Source: Bacteroidia bacterium (GTDB lineage: Bacteria; Bacteroidota; Ignavibacteria; SZUA-365). Taken from it: a stretch of 64,000 bases of DNA. The notes under the pieces are model-generated. The model saw only the letters and a list, made by a program, of their open reading frames with translations. It was not told the DNA's origin and made no database searches. Position numbers and translations under genes: made by a program. The stretch lies in NCBI GenBank assembly GCA_027493955.1, contig JAOSJT010000001.1:62001-126000 (forward strand), written 5' to 3'. Positions 17,959 to 26,055 of the stretch are shown here, in pieces. The first letter of the stretch is position 1; each line of letters begins with the position of its first letter.

Positions 17959-18110
17959 AGATATTCTCACCAAGACAGGAGGACCCGATAGAAGCATTTA
18001 TGCTGAACATATCGTTAGAACTGTCTACCGTCAATATCTGATGACGGTTAACCCGCGAAGGGTTTGTAAATGGAAAGCGGCGAGCATACCTCGCCGCTTC
18101 CGCGTTTTCA
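17959..18110 (+). ncRNA. Candidate small RNA or leader-peptide transcript
   Basis: A predicted transcript of about 150 bases between the strong promoter and a hairpin at 18075-18099 followed by CGCGTTTTC. A perfect AGGAGG at 17977-17982 is present, but the nearest ATG (18000) is 17 bases away and opens only 13 codons; an in-frame ATA at 17988 would sit at ideal spacing and give 17 codons (EAFMLNISLELSTVNI after the start). Either a tiny peptide or a non-coding RNA with an anti-SD-binding element is possible. It runs towards, and may overlap, the 3' end of the gene at 18117-18650. Confidence 0.4.
18075..18099. terminator. Hairpin between convergent units, probable terminator
   Basis: Perfect 10-bp stem AAGCGGCGAG (18075-18084) with CTCGCCGCTT (18090-18099), five-base loop CATAC. 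The plus side is followed by CCGCGTTTTC; on the minus side it lies about 18 bases after the stop of the 18117 gene and is followed by TTCCATTTAC. Neither T tract is strong, so termination efficiency is uncertain. Confidence 0.5.
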
Positions 18111-18116
18111 GGGATT

Positions 18117-18650
18117 TCAGGCCTCTTCTTCACCCGTGTCTTCCGCTTCTGCATCGGGATTTTCTTCCTCCTCGCTGCCGAACCAACCGAGAAGGAGGGA
18201 CATGAGCATGACGGCGTTGCTATCCTCATTCGGAAGAAATGTACCGTCGAATTGGGACGAAGCAACTTCTTCGCTCAGCGTGTGCCATTCCACCTGCCCA
18301 TTCTCATTGAAAAGCGTCGCTTTCGGTTCATACCCGAGGTCACGCAGCTTCGTCGCCACCTTGTCGCGCAGTTCCGTTTGTCCGGCGCTCCAGTACTCAA
18401 GAATGCTCTTCGCGAGATCGGCGGAAAGGTTCGCCTCCTCCGAGATCGCGGGTAAAATCAGCGAACCCGGCGCCTTGGCGATATTCCGGAAGCCTTTAAC
18501 CTGATGCTTCCCGGTTACGAGCCGGCAAAGCCCGGCTTTATCCTGTTCCAGTCCCGGCCGAATGACGGAGTGACGAAAGTTCTTATCCTCCATGAGCGCG
18601 AATACCACATTCGCGGGGTGTTCCTGTGCTTCTTTACGGTTAAGAGCCAT
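18117..18650 (-). CDS. Acidic protein of unknown function (177 aa)
   Basis: I do not recognise a family. The protein is soluble, with no signal peptide. The middle is predicted helical (NLSADLAKSILEYWSAGQTELRDKVATKLRDLGY), and the last 20 residues are almost entirely acidic (EEEENPDAEAEDTGEEEA), a feature of nucleic-acid-mimicking or chaperone-like tails. An N-terminal block (NVVFALMEDKNFRHSVIRPGLEQDKAGL) looks like a folded domain. Codon-level regularity and the intact 534-base frame suggest a real gene. It is convergent with the candidate small RNA at 17959 and separated from the histidine kinase gene by about 290 bases. Confidence 0.7.
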   Translation of the reverse strand: MALNRKEAQEHPANVVFALMEDKNFRHSVIRPGLEQDKAGLCRLVTGKHQVKGFRNIAKAPGSLILPAISEEANLSADLAKSILEYWSAGQTELRDKVATKLRDLGYEPKATLFNENGQVEWHTLSEEVASSQFDGTFLPNEDSNAVMLMSLLLGWFGSEEEENPDAEAEDTGEEEA

Positions 18651-18938
18651 TGTGCTGCAATACGGTGAAACAAATCATGATGAAGAAAAAGATACGCTTT
18701 TCCGACCGAATGCGGAAGTACCCGAATGTTTCGGTCGGAAGCATGGCTAGCGAGACGCCGGGTGCGATGTATTTATGGCGCAATACGGTATCTGCAGTGC
18801 GGGATGACGGATGGACAGCGAAAAGTTGCGTGTATGCGCAGACGGGAAATGCTGAATGGTCTGCCGAAGGCTTGTGGTCTCTCCGCAGGGTGCGAACGCG
18901 TTGATGCCGTGGTGCTGACCAGGCTTTCTCAGCGGTGG

Positions 18939-20345
18939 TTACACCGCGAGATCTTCAATATCCGGCTGCGTCCATGTGAAGGACCTGGGCAGCGTTATGA
19001 TAAACGCCGAACCAGGGAATTCCGGACCATTTTCCAGTCGTGAAGGGGATTCCACTCTGATGCTGCCATTGAATTGGCGGAGGATGTGCTTGACGACGCT
19101 CAAACCCAGACCGGTGCCTTCGATGCCGTGCTTTTTCGAAAGTGTGGAGCGATAAAAATCCTCGAAGATTTTTTCCTGTTCCTCCGGAGGGATGCCCATA
19201 CCGCTGTCGGCAATCTCGATACTGACACTCTCATCACGCTGATGGATATGAATCTCGACGCGCCCTTCCGCCGGTGTGTATTTGTGCGTGTTCGAAATCA
19301 GGTTGGAAAGCGCGAGCTTGAGCAAGCGCGGTTCCGCCTCGATATGCAAATCCTGTTGCGCACCGATCCAGGTCGAGAAGCGAATTTTCTTCGCGATGAA
19401 GAGGACACGCATTTCCTGGTAAATCTCGTCAATCAGCTCCGTGAGATTCACCTGAGTAATCACCGGCTTTTCCTCCAGTTTCAGTTGTGTAAGCTGAAGG
19501 ATGTCGTTGACTACCTGAATGGCGTTCATCATGCGTGCCTGCGAACGCTCAAGCGGCCGCTGCATGGCCTCGGGTACCGCTCCGACCGAACCGTCCAGAA
19601 TCATGTTCAGATAGGTAGTCGCTGCGGCGATCGGAGTCTTGAGATCATGTACCACGGACATGACATAGCGCGATTTCGCCTGCTCCGCGTCTCCCAGCTT
19701 GCGAAGGGCTATCGTCAGCGCACGTTCCCGTAAGTACAGTTCCTTTGAAATGGAATTCGCGAGATAGTTGCTGACGAACAAGGTGAGAGCAAGAAAAACG
19801 AACTGCACCCCGATAAACGTTTCGCTCAGATAATGGTCGTCCGGGATAAATCCTTGCGCGTGCATGTGGGGAATAACACCGTGTAATTCCATCATCGCGC
19901 CGCTGACCGCGACCACAAGCGTCACACTGATCAAGACCGAGATCACGCGCATCGGCAGTATCAGGCTGCCGATGATGACATGAAAAATGAAGAAGTACAG
20001 GAATGGCGATTCCACTCCGCCCGATATATAAATCAGGGCAAGCAGCGCCAGGAAATCCAGACACATCTGGATCAGCGCAAAGTGAAGCCCGTTGAACGCC
20101 GCGAAACCGTCCGGCGTGAGATGATGCGTGCGGTGGAGAATCAGATTGTAGATCAAAATTCCACCAGCCAGGGCGGTGATCAGAAATTCATCGAGCGAGA
20201 TATCCGATAACGCAATGCTGAAAATGATGACGGACAGCAGCATCGCGACGGCAATGTAGCGCATGTTGATAAGCCAGAGGTTGCGCCGCTTGAGCGCCCT
20301 CCAAAACTCGTCGTACATGATCCATTTCGGTGCGAGATGTAGCAT
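18939..20345 (-). CDS. Membrane-bound sensor histidine kinase
   Basis: About 468 residues. The N-terminal half has about six hydrophobic segments (IAVAMLLSVIIFSIAL, FLITALAGGILIYNLIL, CLDFLALLALIYISGG, FLYFFIFHVIIGSLIL, VLISVTLVVAVSGAMM, VQFVFLALTLFVSNYLA), a membrane sensor without a large periplasmic loop. It is followed by HisKA with the phospho-acceptor in VVHDLKTPIAAATT and an HATPase_c domain (N box LSNLISNTHKYTPAEG, DSGMGIPPEEQ, GTGLGLSVVKHIL). The start at 20345 is chosen for the GAGGA just upstream; the frame extends to 20426, overlapping the response regulator. It lies 77 bases downstream of that regulator and is probably cotranscribed with it as a two-component pair, divergent from the hydrogenase-like kinase. 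Confidence 0.92.
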   Translation of the reverse strand: MLHLAPKWIMYDEFWRALKRRNLWLINMRYIAVAMLLSVIIFSIALSDISLDEFLITALAGGILIYNLILHRTHHLTPDGFAAFNGLHFALIQMCLDFLALLALIYISGGVESPFLYFFIFHVIIGSLILPMRVISVLISVTLVVAVSGAMMELHGVIPHMHAQGFIPDDHYLSETFIGVQFVFLALTLFVSNYLANSISKELYLRERALTIALRKLGDAEQAKSRYVMSVVHDLKTPIAAATTYLNMILDGSVGAVPEAMQRPLERSQARMMNAIQVVNDILQLTQLKLEEKPVITQVNLTELIDEIYQEMRVLFIAKKIRFSTWIGAQQDLHIEAEPRLLKLALSNLISNTHKYTPAEGRVEIHIHQRDESVSIEIADSGMGIPPEEQEKIFEDFYRSTLSKKHGIEGTGLGLSVVKHILRQFNGSIRVESPSRLENGPEFPGSAFIITLPRSFTWTQPDIEDLAV

Positions 20346-20422
20346 ACTTCCTCGTTGGTACCAGCCCCGCATGGTGTGGATGTGATTTCGCTTGCTGAAG
20401 CAGTGCCGGTCGCTCCCGCAAC

Positions 20423-20803
20423 TCAATGCGGGCGGACGCGTGCAAGATGTCGTTGAATCTTCTCCAGAAGGACGGCCGGCGCGGTGGGCTTTTCAAGAAA
20501 CTCCTGGATGGGGACGCTTGCGCTTTCGCCGAAATTGAAACCGATTGCGCGCGTCAGGGATGTGAGCATGATGATGGGGACGGTCAATCCGCCGCGGCGA
20601 AAGCGGCTGGCCAGATAGAAACCGTCGTCCGCTTCCTGCATCATGACGTCGAGAATGATCAGATCAGGTTTTTCGTGGGAGACGATTTTGATGGCTTCGT
20701 CTACACATCCCGCTGTAACCACCCTGTAGCCGTGGGATTCAAGAAGCAGGCGGTTGGCTTCTACGATGTCCGGATCGTCGTCGATGAGTGCGATGGTAGG
20801 CAT
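20423..20803 (-). CDS. Single-domain response regulator
   Basis: About 126 residues, receiver domain only. Acidic pocket IDDD at 7-10, phospho-acceptor Asp52 in IILDVMMQ, Thr/Ser in IMLTSLT, and Lys in FLEKPTAP. Between the last two is a longer loop (GFNFGESASVPIQ) than in CheY; I recall the same insertion in receivers that accompany [FeFe]-hydrogenase gene sets, which fits the neighbour at 21109. With no output domain it may act by protein-protein contact or phosphorelay. The start at 20803 (GGAG upstream) is preferred to far-upstream ATGs whose extension is not conserved-looking. The gene precedes the membrane kinase. Confidence 0.88.
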   Translation of the reverse strand: MPTIALIDDDPDIVEANRLLLESHGYRVVTAGCVDEAIKIVSHEKPDLIILDVMMQEADDGFYLASRFRRGGLTVPIIMLTSLTRAIGFNFGESASVPIQEFLEKPTAPAVLLEKIQRHLARVRPH

Positions 20804-21108
20804 GACAACTCCACGTGCCGCGGATAAAACAGTAAGGGCTTGCGCCGGAACAGTTCCGGCGAGGGGTACTCTCTTCCTGAAAAAATACAGACTGTCGCTT
20901 CCAAACGCAACGACATAGAGATGTGATTCTCTGCTGTGTTCATTTTTTTCGGGATGCGCATCGCACAAGGAAGCCGACACGCTGCTTTCGGTTTCGCCTG
21001 TGTACGCCGATGCCGGATGTGTGACAAGTGCTTTATCCTCTGTCCGCCGCCCTGTGCCTGGCGATTTCCATTGTTTGGTAATCATCTAAAGGCGAATTTT
21101 ATAGGTAT
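20804..21108. other. Divergent promoter region of the signalling island
   Basis: About 305 bases between the regulator/kinase pair and the hydrogenase-like kinase. Both promoters must lie here. I see no coding sequence and no confident promoter hexamers. Shared control of both units is plausible. Confidence 0.4.
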
Positions 21109-23184
21109 ATGCGAAAGGAAATGCAATCCTCATACATGTCCTCCGTTATCTCCACCATACCCGAACTGTGCAAGCGCTGCTATTGCTGCGTACGCGAATG
21201 CCCCGCCAACGCCATTCAGATTCAGAACGGACAGGCCGTGGTGCTGTCCGCGCGCTGCGTCGGTTGCGGGAACTGTTTGAAGGTGTGTACTCAGCATGCA
21301 AAATCCGTGCAGGACGGGGTATCCCATGTACTTGAACTGCTCGCGAATGCCGGATCACAGGAGCGCATCGCTATGCTTGCGCCTTCCTTCCCCGCGGCCT
21401 TCCCCGGTATCGAACCGTTGCGCATTGTCGGTGCACTGCGGACAGCCGGCTTCACCAGGGTTGTGGAAGTGGCGTTCGGTGCCGATCTCGTCAGCGAGGC
21501 CTATCACAATTTCATAGCCGAAAGCGATCGCCCCGTCATCACCACTCCCTGTCCGGCCATAGTCGAGTACATCGAGATGTACTACCCCGAACTCATACCC
21601 AGTCTCGCCCCCATTGTGTCTCCCATGATCGCGGCAGGGACGGTCATGCGGGAAAAATACGGCGCGTCGGCGGTCGTCGCATTCATCGGACCCTGTGTCG
21701 CAAAAAAACTGGAGATCCTCGATACCAATGTCGAGGGCATCGTGAACGAGGCGCTGACGTTTGATGAATGCACTACGCTGTTCGAACGCTGCGGCATTGA
21801 TCCCGCCACGCAAGCGGAAGTGGAATTCGACCAACCGCGGGCGAATCTTGGCCAGATTTATCCTGTTTCAGGAGGCCTGTTGAAAAGCGCGGGCATCGGT
21901 TCCGATGTCATGAACGAGGAAGTCGTGATCGTTGAAGGCCGCCAGCGCTGCATGAATATCATCAGTGAACTTGCGCAGGGGAAGGTGAACAGCAAGTTGA
22001 TAGACATCCTTTTCTGCGAGGGCTGTATCAACGGTCCCGGAATGACCAGTGAACTGAATTATTTCGAGCGGCGGGAATGCATCATCAGCTGGACGAAGTC
22101 CCGCAGTGCGGGTCTCAACAAGGCCATCTGGCGCAATGCCATGCAAACGTACAAGGATCTGGACCTCTCGCGCGAATACCGCGACCGAAGGGTACAGGAA
22201 CGGGTGCCGGATGAAGTGGAGATTCAGCGCATTCTCAACGCCATGGATAAGCATGCGGTGTCGAACCAGATCAATTGCGGGGCCTGTGGCTATGCAACCT
22301 GCCGGGATCTGGCAATTGCGGTGGCTCAAGGCATCGCCGAAAAGGAAATGTGTCTGCAGTACACCATTGACAATCTCGAACGCTCCCATCGTGAACTCGC
22401 TGAAGCGCAAGCGCAGCTCATTCAAACCGAGAAGCTGGCTTCGGTCGGCCAGTTGGCGGCAGGTGTGGCGCATGAGATCAACAATCCGCTGGGCACCATT
22501 GTACTCTATTCCCATTTACTGCTCAAACAGTTACAGGAATCGGACCCCGCACGCGACGATATCCGGTTCATCATCGCCGAAGCCGAACGCTGCAAGAACA
22601 TCACCGCAAGTTTGCTCAATTTCGCTCGTCAGGGGAAACTGGTCGTAGCCGAAACTTCCGCACAGGAGCTTCTCACCTATACTGCGACTATGATCGGCAG
22701 AAGGGACGATTTTTCCGCCATCGAACTACGACTCGACATCGCGGATGAACTCCCGCCGCTGTTTATTGACCTGGATCAGATGAAACAGGTGCTGCTCAAC
22801 CTCGCCCTGAACGCTTGCGAAGCGATGCCGGACGGTGGCACGCTGACGCTCGCGGCACACATGGCTCAATCGCCGCGGGAAGTAACCTTCCGCGTTTCGG
22901 ACACCGGAGTAGGAATACCGAAAGAAAATATGTCGCGATTGTTCACTCCATTTTTCACAACGAAACAGATCGGGAAAGGCACGGGACTGGGGCTCCCCAT
23001 CGCGTATGGAATTGTCAAACTCCATCACGGGCGGATTGAAGTTCGCAGTGAAGCGATGAAGGGGACCACCTTCACCATCACTCTGCCAAGCGATCTGCGG
23101 GATTATCCGACCGGAAAACCGATGACGCCTTCTGAACTGGCGGACGCGTTGTCCCCCGGAGCGCTCACAACAATAAGCACCTGA
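21109..23184 (+). CDS. Sensory [FeFe]-hydrogenase-like protein fused to a histidine kinase
   Basis: A 691-residue cytoplasmic fusion. Residues 21-60 hold two [4Fe-4S] ferredoxin motifs (Cys 21/24/27/31 and 50/53/56/60). Residues about 85-340 are an H-cluster domain: L1 TTPCP (Cys148), L2 GPCVAKKLE (Cys196), L3 FCEGCINGPG (Cys303, Cys306). Compared with catalytic enzymes (TSCCP, C-x3-C) the proton-shuttling first Cys of L1 is Pro and L3 spacing is C-x2-C, so a sensor rather than a fast enzyme is expected. Residues 390-415 add a CGACGYATC..C iron-sulphur segment. HisKA follows (His455 in AGVAHEINNPLG) and HATPase_c (DTGVGIPKEN, GTGLGLPIAYGIV). It likely senses H2 or redox state and signals by phosphorylation. 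It precedes the receiver-PAS kinase by 6 bases. Confidence 0.9.
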   Translation: MRKEMQSSYMSSVISTIPELCKRCYCCVRECPANAIQIQNGQAVVLSARCVGCGNCLKVCTQHAKSVQDGVSHVLELLANAGSQERIAMLAPSFPAAFPGIEPLRIVGALRTAGFTRVVEVAFGADLVSEAYHNFIAESDRPVITTPCPAIVEYIEMYYPELIPSLAPIVSPMIAAGTVMREKYGASAVVAFIGPCVAKKLEILDTNVEGIVNEALTFDECTTLFERCGIDPATQAEVEFDQPRANLGQIYPVSGGLLKSAGIGSDVMNEEVVIVEGRQRCMNIISELAQGKVNSKLIDILFCEGCINGPGMTSELNYFERRECIISWTKSRSAGLNKAIWRNAMQTYKDLDLSREYRDRRVQERVPDEVEIQRILNAMDKHAVSNQINCGACGYATCRDLAIAVAQGIAEKEMCLQYTIDNLERSHRELAEAQAQLIQTEKLASVGQLAAGVAHEINNPLGTIVLYSHLLLKQLQESDPARDDIRFIIAEAERCKNITASLLNFARQGKLVVAETSAQELLTYTATMIGRRDDFSAIELRLDIADELPPLFIDLDQMKQVLLNLALNACEAMPDGGTLTLAAHMAQSPREVTFRVSDTGVGIPKENMSRLFTPFFTTKQIGKGTGLGLPIAYGIVKLHHGRIEVRSEAMKGTTFTITLPSDLRDYPTGKPMTPSELADALSPGALTTIST

Positions 23185-23190
23185 ATTCGC

Positions 23191-24684
23191 ATGGATGAAA
23201 ACAAACCGACTCTGCTGGTCGTTGATGACGAGTTGGGTCTGAGGGAAGGCATACGCCGGATTTTTACCCTCGAAGGTTACGCGGTAACCGTCGCGGAAAA
23301 TGGCAGCGAGGGTGTTCAAAAGGGCTCAGAAAGTGAGTTCGATGTCGTGCTTCTGGATTTGAAAATGCCCGATATTGACGGACTCACTGTGCTCCGACGA
23401 CTGCGGGAGATATATCCGGATACCGAATATCTGATTATCACCGCTTTCGCCGGTATAGACACGGCTGTGGAAGCGACGCGTCACGGTGCCTACACCTACA
23501 TCCCCAAACCCTTTACACCCGATCAAATCGTATTCGAGGTCAACCGGGCTTTGGGGAAACGGCGGCTCACGCTCGAGACCCGTGAATTGCGGGCCGAACA
23601 GGAACGACGGCTTCTCGAGATCAGTCAGGAGAAGAGCCGGCTTCGCACCATTATCAATGCGATCAATGATGCGGTGTTTGTTACCAATCTGGAAAACGAG
23701 ATCGTCCTGGCCAACCCACAGACCCGCGCACTGTTCAACTTTCCGAGCACCATCAAGGCTGGCGATACCATCACCGATCTGCTCCCGCGCGAGGTGATCG
23801 ATATCATCGAAGAGGCACGGGTGAAGGCCGGTGAGGGCGTGGAGGTGCTGGCGCACGAGTGGGAGATGAAGCCGAATCTCGAGCTCGTGGTGTCCATGAA
23901 AACCGCACCCGTACGCGATGCGTCAGGAAGTATCATCGGTTTCGTGAGTACGATACAGGATGTCACGCAACTGAAACGTCTGGATGCCCAGAAGTCGCAA
24001 TTTGTCTCCATGGTAGCGCACGAGCTCAAAGCGCCGGTCGCGGCCGTGTCCGGGTATCTGGAAAATATGTATGCGAAAGTTCTCGGCGACGACATTGCGG
24101 CGTATGAAAAAATGATTGCCCGGTCACGCGAACGTCTGCAGGCGTTGATTGATCTCGTCAACGATCTGCTGAACATCAGCAGACGCGAATTAGGAACGAT
24201 ACGGCGCGAGATCGCCCCTGTCAGTATTCCGGATATCGTTGAAGCGAACAGAGAACTCTTGCAGGGAGAAATGGACAGGCGCGGACTGGCGTTCATCACG
24301 GAATATTCCGCTGCTCTCCCCCCCATATCTGTCGACAAGGATGAGTTCTCCCGCGTGGTCACGAACCTGCTCAGCAATGCGATCAAGTATAATCGCGACA
24401 ACGGAACGGTGACGGTTTCGGCGTTCCCCGAAGGCGATTCCGTGATCATTCATATTCGCGACAGCGGTATCGGTATGAAGAAAAAGGACCAGGATATGCT
24501 GTTTAGGCAGTTCTACCGTATTAAAAACGAGCAGACGAGAAGCATTCCTGGCACAGGTTTGGGGCTTTCCATCGTGAAACAAATCATCGATTCCTATCAC
24601 GGAAATATCAGCGTGGAGAGCGAGGAGGGCGTCGGAACGACGTTCGTTTTGCGGATCCCGGTGCATTTCGTCGGGGGTGAGTGA
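23191..24684 (+). CDS. Hybrid receiver-PAS-histidine kinase
   Basis: A 497-residue soluble protein. An N-terminal receiver (VVDDELG; Asp56 in VVLLDLKMPDIDG; Lys in YIPKPFTP) is followed by a short coiled coil, a PAS domain at about 140-265 (AINDAVFVTNLENEIVLANPQ, IGFVSTIQDVTQLKR), HisKA (MVAHELKAPVAAVSG) and HATPase_c (NLLSNAIKYNRDNG, DSGIGMKKKD, GTGLGLSIVKQII). The receiver-first order suggests it is phosphorylated by another kinase, most likely the hydrogenase-like kinase 6 bases upstream, and then relays the signal. The final output protein is not visible in this operon. Confidence 0.93.
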   Translation: MDENKPTLLVVDDELGLREGIRRIFTLEGYAVTVAENGSEGVQKGSESEFDVVLLDLKMPDIDGLTVLRRLREIYPDTEYLIITAFAGIDTAVEATRHGAYTYIPKPFTPDQIVFEVNRALGKRRLTLETRELRAEQERRLLEISQEKSRLRTIINAINDAVFVTNLENEIVLANPQTRALFNFPSTIKAGDTITDLLPREVIDIIEEARVKAGEGVEVLAHEWEMKPNLELVVSMKTAPVRDASGSIIGFVSTIQDVTQLKRLDAQKSQFVSMVAHELKAPVAAVSGYLENMYAKVLGDDIAAYEKMIARSRERLQALIDLVNDLLNISRRELGTIRREIAPVSIPDIVEANRELLQGEMDRRGLAFITEYSAALPPISVDKDEFSRVVTNLLSNAIKYNRDNGTVTVSAFPEGDSVIIHIRDSGIGMKKKDQDMLFRQFYRIKNEQTRSIPGTGLGLSIVKQIIDSYHGNISVESEEGVGTTFVLRIPVHFVGGE

Positions 24685-25170
24685 CAGACGAATACCGCTC
24701 GTCCGCTTTCGGCGGAGGAGAATGTTGTGCTATTTGCGATGAGGGAGCCATGATGCATACTTGCACGCGCAGGCCTTGTGTCTTGCAGTGTCAGGACGAA
24801 TGCGGACATCCTCACGCCCGACTCCGCTGTTGCCGCTCGTCAGGGGATACAGCGCGTTTCCGTTAAGACGTCGTAATTCGAATACTACCATCGCGGCGAT
24901 GTACGGAGCTTTGGTATAACTCCGCGGACCTCCGGAGCGCAGGTGGCGCCAGATACGCGTGGGTAGTTGTGACGACCCCGGATTCTTCCGGTGAAACCGG
25001 ATCACAGAAGCATCGAATGACAAGGCATCGACGGTGCGGCGCGTCTGCGCGGGCGAATCCCTTCGATGCCCGGTGCTCTGGAGCGCCCAATTTTTTGAAT
25101 TCTCGGTGATCCTGCCAATATTTCAAGATTCGTATCGCATGAATCGTTTGTTCGCAGGAAACAGTACAGG
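24685..25170. other. Intergenic region, no gene seen
   Basis: Nearly 490 bases between the hybrid kinase and the recombinase-like gene. Overlapping short frames on both strands lack motifs and ribosome-binding sites. No T-tract hairpin was seen after the kinase operon. It may hold decayed sequence. Confidence 0.4.
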
Positions 25171-26055
25171 ATGACAGAGAAAAAGCTACAGGGAATTGCC
25201 GAATCCTTCCAGACCTACCTTGCTGAGCACGGGAAGCATTTGAATACCATACGGTCGTACGGGAACGATCTCCGACAATTTTTTACCTGGTGTCGCAGTA
25301 CCTTCGGAAGCGAACTGGATCTGTCGATGTTGACACGCAGCGATGTCCAGGATTTCCGCGCGTTTTTACTCACCCGTAATGCGTCTCCGGCATCGGTCAA
25401 CCGCAAGGTGACGGCCTTACGTCAGTTTTTCGAGTTCTGTCGTAATCGCGATTTCATTTCCTCCAATCCCGCGAGCAACATCGGTGGCGTGACCGCAGAT
25501 CCGAAACCGCCCACGGTGTTGCTCCGCAAAGACGCTCTCCTGTTGGTACGCACGGCGGAGCGGCAGGCGGGTTCGCTGGACGCGAGTATCATTCTCCTGC
25601 TGCTGCATGCAGGATTGCGGAGCAGTGAACTCTGCGCTCTCACCGTCGGCAATGTGCATCTCACACCACGCGAGGGGCGGTTGTTCATCAAGGGACAGCG
25701 GGGAAAAACCACGCGGTTTGTTTTCTTGAGCATGCGCGCACAGAATTCTCTCCGGCAGTACATGCGCCAGCGCGGCATTAGTGTGCTGGCAAAACGGTTG
25801 CGCAATGAGGCGCTCTTCCTCACGCATGACGGCTCCCCGCTGACACAGCAGGCGGTGGATCAGATCGTCAAGCGCGTGGGACGTCTTGTCGGCATGGCGG
25901 AAATCACACCGTCCATGCTGCGCAACACCTACGCCGCAAATCAACTGCAGAGCGGCGCGTCGCCGGAGGCCGTTGCGCTGACCATGGGAGTCGCATCACT
26001 CAAGTCCATTCAGCGACTCAAGGAGCATTTGGACGACGATACGGATGTGGAATGA
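25171..26055 (+). CDS. Xer-type tyrosine recombinase homologue lacking catalytic residues
   Basis: A 294-residue protein with both Xer domains: an N-terminal core-binding SAM-like domain (FQTYLAEHGKHLNTIRSYGNDLRQF-type, shown here in part) and a C-terminal catalytic fold. Arg150 (HAGLRSSEL) and the beta-hairpin Lys (GKTTRF, about 179) are kept. The box that should read TPHxLRHT is TPSMLRNT (Ser248, Asn252; only Arg251 kept), the LGH box is MGV (Val274), and the nucleophile Tyr is Leu283 in SIQRLKEHL. It probably cannot cut DNA and may be a DNA-binding or regulatory derivative. The stop overlaps the start of aat by four bases (ATGA), so it is translationally coupled to a housekeeping gene. Confidence 0.85.
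   Translation: MTEKKLQGIAESFQTYLAEHGKHLNTIRSYGNDLRQFFTWCRSTFGSELDLSMLTRSDVQDFRAFLLTRNASPASVNRKVTALRQFFEFCRNRDFISSNPASNIGGVTADPKPPTVLLRKDALLLVRTAERQAGSLDASIILLLLHAGLRSSELCALTVGNVHLTPREGRLFIKGQRGKTTRFVFLSMRAQNSLRQYMRQRGISVLAKRLRNEALFLTHDGSPLTQQAVDQIVKRVGRLVGMAEITPSMLRNTYAANQLQSGASPEAVALTMGVASLKSIQRLKEHLDDDTDVE

Noticed and set aside
24685-25170. Overlapping short frames in the gap before the recombinase
   Set aside because: No motifs, no ribosome-binding site, and frames on both strands compete; nothing supports a gene.
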